Positions 12,600-21,934 of a stretch of 64,000 nucleotides of DNA are shown here, in pieces. The position numbers were made by a program, and so were the translations under genes. Source of the stretch: Dichomitus squalens LYAD-421 SS1. Taxonomy: Eukaryota > Basidiomycota > Agaricomycetes > Polyporales > Polyporaceae. How positions within the stretch are numbered: position 1 is the stretch's first letter; each line of letters begins with the position of its first letter. The stretch lies in the NCBI RefSeq assembly GCF_000275845.1, contig NW_006766887.1, positions 480,951-544,950 on the forward strand. Direction: 5' to 3'. The notes under the pieces were generated by a model that made no database searches, was not told the DNA's origin, and saw nothing but the letters and a program-made list of their open reading frames with translations.

Positions 12600-13081
12600 A
12601 TGTCATGACAAAAGGACATTAGCACAAGACGCAGAGAACGCGCAAGTCGACTTCGAATTGGAGGCGGACTGCGTTGTACAATGGCTGTAGATAGGTAGAG
12701 TCAGCTAATGCGTATGTCGTAGATCACCGCAACGTGTAATTCCACCCACAATTGCATCTCAGTATATATCTTCAGATCTATTCCAGGAGAGTGGGAGTGC
12801 AGTGTATGTATGTAGGCCCAGCCGGTGGCCCAGATGCGCAGATTTAGTCTGCAGTCTCCCCGGCCCGCGAAATGTGCCTACGTCGATCGCATCGATCTCA
12901 CCGGCCCTGATCACAGGAACCACTCCTCAGGCCTCAGGCCTCAGGCTCGCCATGCCTTGTGACATGCGAACGAGGCGGGCCCAGTCTTCCCGGACTGTGT
13001 CGCTATCTAAACCATCCACCTCGCATTCGACGCGTTAGGAGTCAACTTGGATTCCTCATCTCCATAGCTCTGCACGTAGCT
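12600..13081. other. intergenic, tandem genes
   Basis: This holds the 3' UTR of the deubiquitinase gene and the promoter of the kinase gene. It contains a short tandem repeat, CTCAGGC three times at 12926-12946. I see no gene. Confidence 0.4.
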
Positions 13082-15451
13082 ATGTCTTCACAGTGTCAGC
13101 CCTCATGATTCCACTGTCTAATCCGAATATGACTGACTGGCTTTCCGGCAGCGAAGCACTTCTTGAACGACCCTGAGACCCTCGTGGTCGACTCCCTTCA
13201 GGGGCTTTGCACTCTCAACCCGCAACTAGGCCTTGATAAAGAGAACAAAGGTATGTAGCTCTCAGCTCTCTGGTTTCTTTCATGCAACTCAACGACGGGG
13301 TTATCAGTTGTCTATGTTGCCAACCAGGATCGCTCGAAGGTCGCGCTTATCTGCGGGGGTGGATCGGGTCATGAACCGTCGCACGCGGGGTTCGTAGGTG
13401 CGTGACCAACTTGTGCATACCAAGGGAGGTGCTGGACTGAGGCTGTCAAAGGCGACGGAATCTTGACTGGTAAGCGGAGAAGATGCCTCATGCACCGACG
13501 TTATTCCCTTACAATTGGCTTTCATCCTAGCTGCCGTTTGCGGTAGCATCTTCGCCTCCCCCAATCCTGCCCAGGTGCGGCGTGCTATCGACCTTACCGA
13601 GAACGATAAGGGGTGAGGTGCAATCGACATGTTGCGTGCTCTCTCTTTTAACATCGCATGCATCCAGTACCGTCATCATCGTCAAGTGAGCCCGTCATTC
13701 CTATGTCGGGTTCTAGTACCTGACACAATCTATAGGAACTATACCGGAGATATCCTGAACTTCGGTTTGGTAAGAGAGCAGTATTCGGCCCAGCACCCTC
13801 AGAAGGCAGACAAGGTCAAGTTTGTGATCGTCGGGGATGATGTTGCTGTCGGTAGGACACAGGGTAAGATTGTCGGCCGCAGGTGCGTCGCTAGTCACTG
13901 TCGAATGTCGGTATCTCACCCATCATGTCTTGCAGAGGTCTTGCTGGTACTTGCATTGTGTACAAGATAGCCGGTGCTCTGGCCAAGAGGGGAGCCAGCC
14001 TCGATGAGGTCCACGACACCGCACAATGGGTCTCCTCGCATGTTGGAACTATTGGCGTTGGCCTGGAACATTGCCACGTCCCTGGAACAGCTGCACCGGA
14101 GTCGCACCTTGGTCCTGACGAAATCGAGATTGGAATGGGTATTCACAACGAGCCCGGTCATCGCCGACTCTCTCCAGTCCCTCCTCTCAATGAGCTCTTG
14201 CCCCAACTCGTGGAATTCCTCACCTCCACAACTGACGCCGAGCGTTCTTTCCTGCCCTTCAAGAATGACGGCAGCGATCGCGTCGTGCTTCTCGTCAACA
14301 ATCTCGGCGGCGTCAGTGAGCTCGAGCTCGCGAGCATCGCAGGCGAAGCTCGCAAGGCTCTGGGGGCCAAGGGCGTGAAGGTCGAGCGGCTGATCTCCGG
14401 GACATTCATGGTACGCTTGCGCTACCTCTCGTAGAGCATTTTCATGACCCCGTTGCTCTCAGACCAGTTTGAATATGCCCGGTTTCTCTATAACGACTCT
14501 CCTTCTCCCCGCCTCATCCGAGTCCGGCAAGGGTACTCCCGACAGCTCCCTCCTCCTCTCTCTTCTTGACGAGCCTGCGATCACTCCCGGCTGGAAGTGG
14601 TCATCAAACTCCGTCCCTCCTGAGACTGACAAAATTCCATCTGGGACGAAACATGAGGAGGCGGTGACAGCCGTGCAGGACGGCGTTACCATCCGCGCCG
14701 AAGATCCGAAGGCGTTCGATGCGGCGGTCGAGAGGGCTTGCAAGGCGCTGGGCGAGGCTGAGCCCGAGATCACGCGCTACGACAACATCGCCGGAGACGG
14801 AGACTGTGGGCTAACGCTTAAGGCGGGCGCTGCCGGTACGTGTTTCATTTTGATCAACCATTTGACTTCGGACTCGGAGCGGAGCTGACTGCGGCCCTGT
14901 AGCTGTGCTCAAGGACCTAAAGGAAGGACGGATCACCGGGGAGCACGTCCCGAAGTCCGTGTTTGCGGTTGCGAAGGTCGCCGAGGAGCAGATGGGCGGA
15001 ACGAGCGGAGCAATCTACTCGTGCGTGTTCCCCGTCCCCTCACTGCTGTTGACGGATCTTGACATGGACTGGACTCCCCAGAATCTTCTTCTCTGCACTT
15101 GCACTGGGCTTGCAGGCGCAACACTCCCAGTCTCAAACCATCACTCCAGAGATCTGGTCCTCCGCGCTCTCGTTTGCGCTCGACAAGCTGTACACGTACA
15201 CTCGTGCACGGCCGCCATCCCGGACGCTCGTTGATCCGCTTGCTGCGTTCATCGAGACGCTTGCCAGCGGCAAGGGATCGAACACGGCAGAGGCCGTCAA
15301 GGCGGCAGCGGATGCGGCGCTGAAGACCCGGGATCTTGAAGCGAAGGCCGGTCGTAGTGCGTACGTCGAGGGCGACAGATTGAAGCAGGAGCGCATCCCC
15401 GACCCAGGCGCGTGGGGCGTAAAGGTTGTGCTCGAGAACTTGCTTCAATAA
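13082..15451 (+). CDS. DAK1: dihydroxyacetone kinase
   Basis: The enzyme phosphorylates dihydroxyacetone with ATP in glycerol and methanol-type carbon metabolism, in the cytosol. Supported exons: 13152-13250, 13308-13397, 13452-13469, 13531-13612, 13668-13685, 13736-13882, 13936-14410, 14463-14835, 14903-15020 and 15082-15451. The DhaK half shows GGGSGHEPSHAGFVG, TAAVCGSIFASP and the TGDILNFGL stretch. The substrate-binding His lies in TIGVGLEHCHVPG, and the IEIGMGIHNEPG motif follows. The DhaL half has DGDCGLTLKAGA, for ATP/Mg binding, and GGTSGAIYSIFFSALA. Two exons are only 18 nt long. The N-terminal exon is not settled: ATG 13082 followed by a donor at 13093 gives the wrong phase for exon 13152. 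The enzyme identity is secure. Confidence 0.93.
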
Positions 15452-15592
15452 GCGAGGGGTGACGTTTGGAGAGTTTGGAAAACAAGAATGTATTGAAGAC
15501 GAGTCAACCGTCGTCGTGTATGACTACCGTATATACACATGTCGTTGCCTGCGGAACGCTTGCTTTGATAACAGAGGCTGCTCGTGGGTTTC

Positions 15593-15601
15593 CAGAGCAA
15601 T
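15593..15601 (+). repeat. target-site duplication, left copy
   Basis: CAGAGCAAT directly precedes the left TIR. The same nine bases directly follow the right TIR at 17186-17194. Confidence 0.9.
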
Positions 15602-15719
15602 TAGTCTCGTGACCAGACGTTCGGAGCTTTGAGCGGAAATGAAAAAACCGGGACTTTCCGCGCTCCTGAACGTCTGGTGGATCCACCCCCGTGACTCCCC
15701 GCTCGGTGACCTGTGTGAC
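15602..15719 (+). repeat. left terminal inverted repeat, 118 bp
   Basis: It is identical, base for base, to the reverse complement of 17068-17185. Identity stops sharply after CTGTGTGAC. Inside the arm, CCAGACGTTC near the tip is itself repeated in inverted form as GAACGTCTGG about 50 bp inward. Confidence 0.93.
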
Positions 15720-15803
15720 ATACCGACGCCCCGTTAAGGTAATCCGACAAAGTCGGAGGGCGCCCTCGCGGCTGCACGCTGTCCTAGTTACAAGCTTGCA
15801 TAC

Positions 15804-16833
15804 CTCCTGTACTGTGCACAATGGCTCGAGCTCTCGGTCAACAATCTCCTCCACGCACTCCAGGGCAAACTCCTCGAGAGCCTTCCTAGCGCCCTGGGGC
15901 CGTACATGATGGTGTCGTGAGGAGGATGCGCGAGGGACCTTGTACCAGTGCTCGAGAATGCGGGGAAGCTCCTCGCTGCCCATAAGAGCGCTCCGCTCAT
16001 ACTGGACCTTAGGGTCTGAGATGCATGGGGAGATTCATATCTACGGACTCCATAAAAGCCAAAATTGACTTAACGTGGTCGACAACGCTGGTGCGCGTGN
16101 NNNNNNNNNNNNNNNNNNNNNNNNNNNNNNNNNNNNNNNNNNNNNNNNNNNNNNNNNNNNNNNNNNNNNNNNNNNNNNNNNNNNNNNNNNNNNNNNNNNN
16201 NNNNNNNNNNNNNNNNNNNNNNNNNNNNNNNNNNNNNNNNNNNNNNNNNNNNNNNNNNNNNNNNNNNNNNNNNNNNNNNNNNNNNNNNNNNNNNNNNNNN
16301 NNNNNNNNNNNNNNNNNNNNNNNNNNNNNNNNNNNNNNNNNNNNNNNNNNNNNNNNNNNNNNNNNNNNNNNNNNNNNNNNNNNNNNNNNNNNNNNNNNNN
16401 NNNNNNNNNNNNNNNNNNNNNNNNNNNNNNNNNNNNNNNNNNNNNNNNNNNNNNNNNNNNNNNNNNNNNNNNNNNNNNNNNNNNNNNNNNNNNNNNNNNN
16501 NNNNNNNNNNNNNNNNNNNNNNNNNNNNNNNNNNNNNNNNNNNNNNNNNNNNNNNNNNNNNNNNNNNNNNNNNNNNNNNNNNNNNNNNNNNNNNNNNNNN
16601 NNNNNNNNNNNNNNNNNNNNNNNNNNNNNNNNNNNNNNNNNNNNNNNNNNNNNNNNNNNNNNNNNNNNNNNNNNNNNNNNNNNNNNNNNNNNNNNNNNNN
16701 NNNNNNNNNNNNNNNNNNNNNNNNNNNNNNNNNNNNACGGAGCGTAGTCTTCGTCCTCCTCCTCGTCTTTGAAAAGAGCTCCCCATCCATTGTGGAGCTC
16801 ATCGGGTTCTGCCTCGGGTCCGCGAGGGTCCAT
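15804..16833 (-). pseudogene. transposon protein first-exon relic (DUF6589-like)
   Basis: From ATG 16833 the minus strand reads MDPRGPEAEPDELHNGWGAL with an acidic run, then enters the assembly gap. Beyond the gap it resumes with VKSILAFMESVDMNLPMHL and then meets a stop. A second frame continues as QYERSALMGSEELPRILEHW followed by ALEEFALECVEEIVDRELE, ending at a likely donor (gtatgc at 15803). From memory this layout (short hydrophobic helix, then an SEELP-ILRRW-type motif, then an acidic helix) is the N-terminal exon of large DUF6589-type basidiomycete transposon proteins. The two frames are out of register, with about a dozen expected residues absent between them, so this copy is broken. 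No later exons are present before the left TIR. The family name is tentative. Confidence 0.6.
16100..16736. other. assembly gap (637 N)
   Basis: The run of N lies inside the Mutator-like element. The true length and content are unknown, and open frames crossing it are artefacts. Confidence 0.99.
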
Positions 16834-17067
16834 AGGCGCGCACTAAAAGAGTTCCTCTGTCTGCCCATACGAGAGACAGAGGATAACAGACAAATTGAGT
16901 ATGGGGGACATATAGCAACTGCTCGCGAGAGTCAGAGAGATGTACCGGTTACGGGAGTATCTACGTCGAGCAGACGGTAGGCTCGGCGCAGCTCAAAGAC
17001 GTCGCGAGATAAGCAGGCAGGCGCGCGCGACAAGACAGCTCGGACACGTCGGGAGAGAGGCAGGAAA

Positions 17068-17185
17068 GTCACACAGGTCACCGAGCGGGGAGTCACGGGG
17101 GTGGATCCACCAGACGTTCAGGAGCGCGGAAAGTCCCGGTTTTTTCATTTCCGCTCAAAGCTCCGAACGTCTGGTCACGAGACTA
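17068..17185 (-). repeat. right terminal inverted repeat, 118 bp
   Basis: This is the partner of the left arm at 15602-15719, with no mismatches seen. The flanking 9 bp duplication begins at the next base. Confidence 0.93.
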
Positions 17186-17194
17186 CAGAGCAAT
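17186..17194 (+). repeat. target-site duplication, right copy
   Basis: CAGAGCAAT directly follows the right TIR and matches 15593-15601 exactly. Confidence 0.9.
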
Positions 17195-17881
17195 ATGCAT
17201 TGTCTTGTGTGGGTCGGAGTGCACGAGGCTTGCGAAAGCTTATACAGGATCTGGAGGACATGTCAGTAAGTTCCCTTCATTCAGGGGGAAACGATGCGAT
17301 AGGTTGGGACACATGTGGCTTCGACATGCTGATGATCACATGACGGACTTGTGGGTTCCACCTAGGCTAACACCGAGTCTAACACATCAGAAAACCTGCT
17401 CGAGAACTATGTAGCGTTATGATTTGCATTCAAGTGCCATCGCATCGCCTACCAACATAACGATTCGCGATCTCGCCCGATGCAGCTGTCCGTGTGTCAC
17501 GTAGACACTAGAGGGGTCATTGAGTTTACCGACAGTCACGCCTTGTAAGTCTCACACGAAGTTCATGCTCAGCATCTCGGACGGCAGGAAGACGAGCTGA
17601 CCACTGACCCTACTGCTCCCGGTGGCTCTCTATCCGCGGATTAGGGGACACGAATATCAAAACAACGAGTAGCATATCCCGTCCGAGACTAACGCAACCT
17701 AGATGCTGTAAGTACTCGTACATGATGAGTGATTCTGTCCGCGTCGACCGGGCAGTGAGTACCTCCCCCAAGGGACAGCGCGGCCGGTCCAACAATCTGA
17801 CATGCGTAGCGGTGGAGTTGACAGGGGCCACCCACTTGCGGGCATTCTAGCACGAAAGTCGCACGAGACGCATTCATCATG
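17195..17881. other. gene-free spacer between two transposons
   Basis: No open frame here has coding character, and no further terminal repeats were found. It may be older decayed repeat sequence. Confidence 0.4.
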
Positions 17882-17889
17882 CTCTGATT
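17882..17889 (+). repeat. hAT target-site duplication, left copy
   Basis: CTCTGATT directly abuts the left end of the MITE. The second copy is at 18436-18443. Confidence 0.88.
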
Positions 17890-18435
17890 TAGGGTGCGGT
17901 CAACAATGAAAAGGGTTTATAACGAACCGTTATTAACGGACGCCCTCTTGGACCTCTTGTTAACACGTGTTATTTACGGTTGATCAACGGGGCGCTAAAC
18001 CAAGTTCACAAGTTGTTGACCCGAGTAATAAACATCTCAGTCGACCGACAGGGTCCCTAGAACTCCGAGACACCTCGCCATTGCAATTACTGTTCATTTG
18101 ACAAGGCATGACATCAATGAGCTGTGTGGCGACGAGTCCCACTCTCCCTTCGAGATCTTAATCAGACCAAGCTTACTGGCGGCTTTGGCCAGCGGCCTGC
18201 ATAAATTAGAGGCACCAAGCTTGCAGTTCACAGAAGCACTACTCTGGCCTACAGTAAACACAATGAATGCGGTCTATTGTTGTTATTAGAGTCAAAAGGA
18301 CGCTCAAATGGGTCCTAGTTTTGAACAATTCTTGACATGGCTATCCAGACTCGTACTTTCTAATTGTTTATTAACAGGTTATTAACTTGTTGATAATCCA
18401 CGTGTTAACAATTCGGATTTGTTGCCCGCACCCTA
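17890..18435. mobile_element. hAT-type MITE, 546 bp
   Basis: The ends are TAGGGTGCGGTCAACAA and its near-perfect inverted partner (one mismatch in 17). An exact 8 bp duplication, CTCTGATT, lies at 17882-17889 and 18436-18443. An 8 bp duplication with TAGGG-type ends is diagnostic of the hAT superfamily. The element has no transposase frame. It is AT-rich and carries clusters of GTTAATAAC-like words plus a 13 bp inverted subterminal repeat (TTGTTAACACGTG at 17957-17969, inverted at 18399-18411), probably transposase-binding sites. Confidence 0.88.
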
Positions 18436-18443
18436 CTCTGATT
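18436..18443 (+). repeat. hAT target-site duplication, right copy
   Basis: CTCTGATT directly abuts the right end of the MITE and matches 17882-17889. Confidence 0.88.
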
Positions 18444-21400
18444 CGTGTCCCCTCCGGCAGTTCGAGAGAATTAGACACATGCTGCCGCTGCGAGAGGCAC
18501 ACAACGAACCCTTTGCGGACTGATCAAACGCGGGAGTGTTGACAGGAGACTGATCGGTAGTGGCTCTTCCCCGCATTTTCCTGAGATACGATTGGGTGTT
18601 GACCTATGGTCGGCTAGAGCTAGTCCAACTCATGTGTTCAGGTGAAGCATCCCGAAATTTCTCTGCTATTTGGTCGACCCGCATGGTACATGCACGGTAG
18701 CCTTCGAGAGCCTGTCAACGGCAGTGTCTACACGACGCCACAAAGTTGAAACGGACGATCGGTATCGGAGAGGAGCATCGGTCGTCACTGCGACGCGCGG
18801 GTGCCTCAGGCGATCGGTAGTACGAGAGCGAGCTCGATCGTGATTCGCTGGGCCGGACCTAACTGTTCGAATTTGACTGCTGTATTTTATACCATCACCA
18901 ACGTGAATCGGTCCCGAGGTCTAGACACAGTGGTTCAATGCGCCGATGTGTGGCGCGGCTCATCGACGGAGCCTTGCTTGTGGCGAGTGAGTTGGAAACG
19001 AGGCCATGGGCGACGGAGGGGCCGAGGGAGCAAAACCGTGAGGGCCGCCGGGAAGCATTCAATTCCAGCGTGCTCACCGACTATGATGGAGCTCCATCTC
19101 CAGCACTCGATGATATAGATGTCCGTCTCACGTCGCGGAAGTTGGCTGGTTGCTGCCGTGGCTGGTGCCTGTCGCGTGAGGCCCTTTCCCGGAGGAGGGG
19201 GGGGGAGATCTTCCTGATTTGACGGCTTGGGGCAAGTTTTCATCGGTGTTGAGTGCTGTACAGTAGAGATGATTGCATCCGAATGAATGGAGACTGCGAT
19301 TGCACAGATGGAAGGAAACTGATGATCTACGGTGACGACATGGTGAAGTGCCGCAGGGGTGTAAAGACGTAAGCTATTAGTATGTAGCTAAGATGTCTTG
19401 TGCGGCGCGGGATGGGTCTGCGCCGCGACGATCGTGGAGTTTAGGCGCTTTCAGCCCGAGAAGAACTTCTATCACAGCGGAGGACATGCATATCTCAGTC
19501 ATCTACCGCTCGACGCCCGAGATTGTGCTTATCGAGAACTCACCTGCAAACCCCGCAGGCCCACCGACTTTTGCGCGAGCGTACACAGCAGCGTGATTAT
19601 GCCGTAAGAGCGTACGCGTTCCGGCGGCAGTACCGAGTGGGTTAGATAGCTGCCTCTATAGTCTGGGCTGGGATCTGCAAAGATGAGAAACATAGCAGTC
19701 TCTCCTGACGTCGTGTTTGACTTCGGTTCTCCGCAAGGGGTTTCTCGAGCGGGGCATCAAGTCGCGCGACGATACGGGGGAATTGATGCCCCGCTCACAA
19801 CGCGGCTGCCGTGATCGCTGCCTCAGCGAACATCAATCCCATCTCGTGGCTAGGTGTCTTCAGGGAAAGGTTTTTCAAAAAGGCCGAGACACACGTACAG
19901 AATTGACCGCAGGAGAGCGTGCACCTTGTGGACAGATGCTGCGCAAGCAAGGAATGGCATGAATGGTTACGGTTCAGCCTGTGCTGCACGTGGGGGCAAT
20001 ATTGCAAAGGGACCACATAATGCAGTGTTGTGGAGGGGAACGAAAATGAAGGTAAGTATCCGTGCAACGTCGCAACGTTGTGTGGAGGCTTGGTGGTGGC
20101 GTGAGCCGGAGGGTGTCAGTCGAGTTGTCAAGACTTCGTGGGCGATGTTAGAGATCGGAAGCTACGAGTCTTCGAATGATGCGTGGATCCGCTCGAGATA
20201 TGTAAGTGATAGCACAATGACGCGGCATCAACGACTTGTCAACCTAGCGTATGGAGTTGGGGGGATCCACGTGAGTTATTTGGCTGGTGCCTCAGGAGTT
20301 ACGTCTAACAAAGACCGAGAGATTGTATGTGAAAACTGAGGAAGGCAGTAGGATGGGAGAACTTGCACGAGGGCGATCGTACGGTTCCGGCGGGCGCTGT
20401 AGTGCGAGGCCTCCAAGAGGAGAAGTTCGAAGGGCGCGTGTGCGGAGAGCCAGGAGAGAGCATCGCTTGCTTTCCCATCATTTCGCCGACATTAATCACG
20501 GACGTTGGTTCTCTTACCAAACATCCAGACTGTCAAGGCACAGGACATCTGGACTCCTCGGACGCACGGATCTCGACTTGGTCAAGACAGCGCGGAGAGG
20601 ACTTCGGGGCGGAGCTCTTCCGTGCTGCATACAGCCATTCGCCTTGTCGACAGTACAGCCCGCTTCACGCTATCATCGTGTCCGACCCGGGCGTCCTGGA
20701 CGCCTGTGCTAGAAGTTCGCTGACGTCGACTCGGAGAGAGGCTGCTGGAAAACAGATGGCGCACATCGCTCAGGTTGCAGTCGAAGCTTGCGGAGATATG
20801 ACGGAGAGAACACCGTAGATCGTCGTTGCATTATGGATAGAGTATGTACATACTTGCAGGGATATCGATTGGCCGGCATCAGTCGGTCCAGTACCGTTCT
20901 CACGCTCCTCGGGGGCGACGCGTGCTCCCCCTCCTAGTCCTCCATCCTCTTCTACTTATCCCTCTTGGACACGCCTCCACCCATCTGGAACGAAAGAGAT
21001 ATCTAACATCCGACGTTCGGCAGGCGAACGGTGCGAATGTCCATTTCCGCAGTCCCCATTTGGCCTCAACGGTGGCAATGGAAACATGCTGAATCTTCTC
21101 CAATCGAATGTGAACAGGTGTAAACCTTTTGCAACAAACGTCGACTCGGCCTCTCATTTTGCCCAGCCACTCGTTCCGACAGCCGGTTTCCGAGTCCCCA
21201 CAGTGCCAGTGCCCCTCGACGACTTTGGGCGTCGTCGGAGTCGCACCCTGGGCGCTGCCAGCTTACCAGAGCTTACCCACTGGCTACCAATCACGGCGCA
21301 GGAAAAGGAGCGCAGACAGGCACACACTCAGGAAGAGTATCATGTGAGAGGATTATGGCAGCAGGACTTGGTCCATGAAACGCAGTCGCCAGAGCCCCGA

Positions 21401-21821
21401 TCATCCTTCCCAGTATAGTACTACTAGCGCGGTAAGCCTGACCGGGTCGCGGTACCAATCCGACGCTGACCTTGCTGATCGCTCTCTCCAGATGGGAACA
21501 CCGTCCTATCTGACGCGGGTAGGCGAGCGGGCGGGGCATCCTCGCCCCCAGACTGGGGCGTGCGGGGGAAGAGGAGGATCCCCACGAACAGTTGCAGGCT
21601 TTGTGGGGTAGATTGACGCTGCGCCGGACGGCAGAACAGGAAACAGACAAAAAATTTACGGGCAAGGAAACAGGCAGAGAACTGCCTGAGCGCTCGTAGG
21701 CGCTCGCCTACCGGCAAACTAGATCTCGCTGATGCAGGGAGGCGGGATCCGCATGGATCCTCGTTCCTCGTTGGACGAGGGCTCCTGTTCTCCTTCCCAA
21801 CTGGATCACTCTCGATTTGCC
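18444..21821. other. 3.4 kb gene-free region upstream of hexose transporter
   Basis: Several frames of 60-150 codons occur on both strands, but none shows a domain, family motif or plausible splicing. The region holds one perfect hairpin (19747-19796). Its 3' part should include the transporter promoter. I could not recognise a gene. Confidence 0.5.
19747..19796. repeat. perfect 14 bp inverted repeat (hairpin)
   Basis: GAGCGGGGCATCAA at 19747-19760 is the exact reverse complement of 19783-19796, with a 22 nt loop that itself begins with the palindrome GTCGCGCGAC. It could be an RNA hairpin, a foldback remnant or a protein site. Confidence 0.8.
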
Positions 21822-21828
21822 TATAAAA
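21822..21828 (+). promoter_or_regulatory. TATA box of hexose transporter
   Basis: TATAAAA lies 107 bp upstream of ATG 21935, a normal position for a fungal promoter. A pyrimidine-rich stretch follows, consistent with the start of transcription. Confidence 0.6.
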
Positions 21829-21934
21829 TGGTCGTGTCGCGCCCCCCGTTTCCCCGTGGTCGTTCTTCCCCACTCTCCTCGTTCCACCTGCTAACGCGTT
21901 CTCTTCCCCACACCCTAACGCGTCTTCAATCACA

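Larger units (their letters stand above)
15602..17185. mobile_element. Mutator-like DNA element, non-autonomous
   Basis: The element is bounded by perfect 118 bp terminal inverted repeats (15602-15719 and 17068-17185) beginning TAGTCTCGTGACC. It is flanked by an exact 9 bp direct repeat, CAGAGCAAT, at 15593-15601 and 17186-17194. Long TIRs with a 9 bp duplication point to the Mutator superfamily. The interior holds a broken gene on the minus strand and an assembly gap, so the stated 1584 bp is nominal. The identical TIRs suggest recent insertion or recent concerted change. No intact transposase is visible, so mobilisation would need a partner element. Confidence 0.85.

Noticed and set aside
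12926..12946. CTCAGGC three times in tandem
   Set aside because: A 21 bp microsatellite-scale repeat between genes; too short to mean much.
16009..16980. Five frames of 240-300 codons spanning the N run
   Set aside because: They exist only because N has no stop codons. Only the flanking sequence was interpreted.
20363..20818. 151-codon plus-strand frame in the gene-free island
   Set aside because: No domain, no family motif, no splice support and competing frames of similar length.
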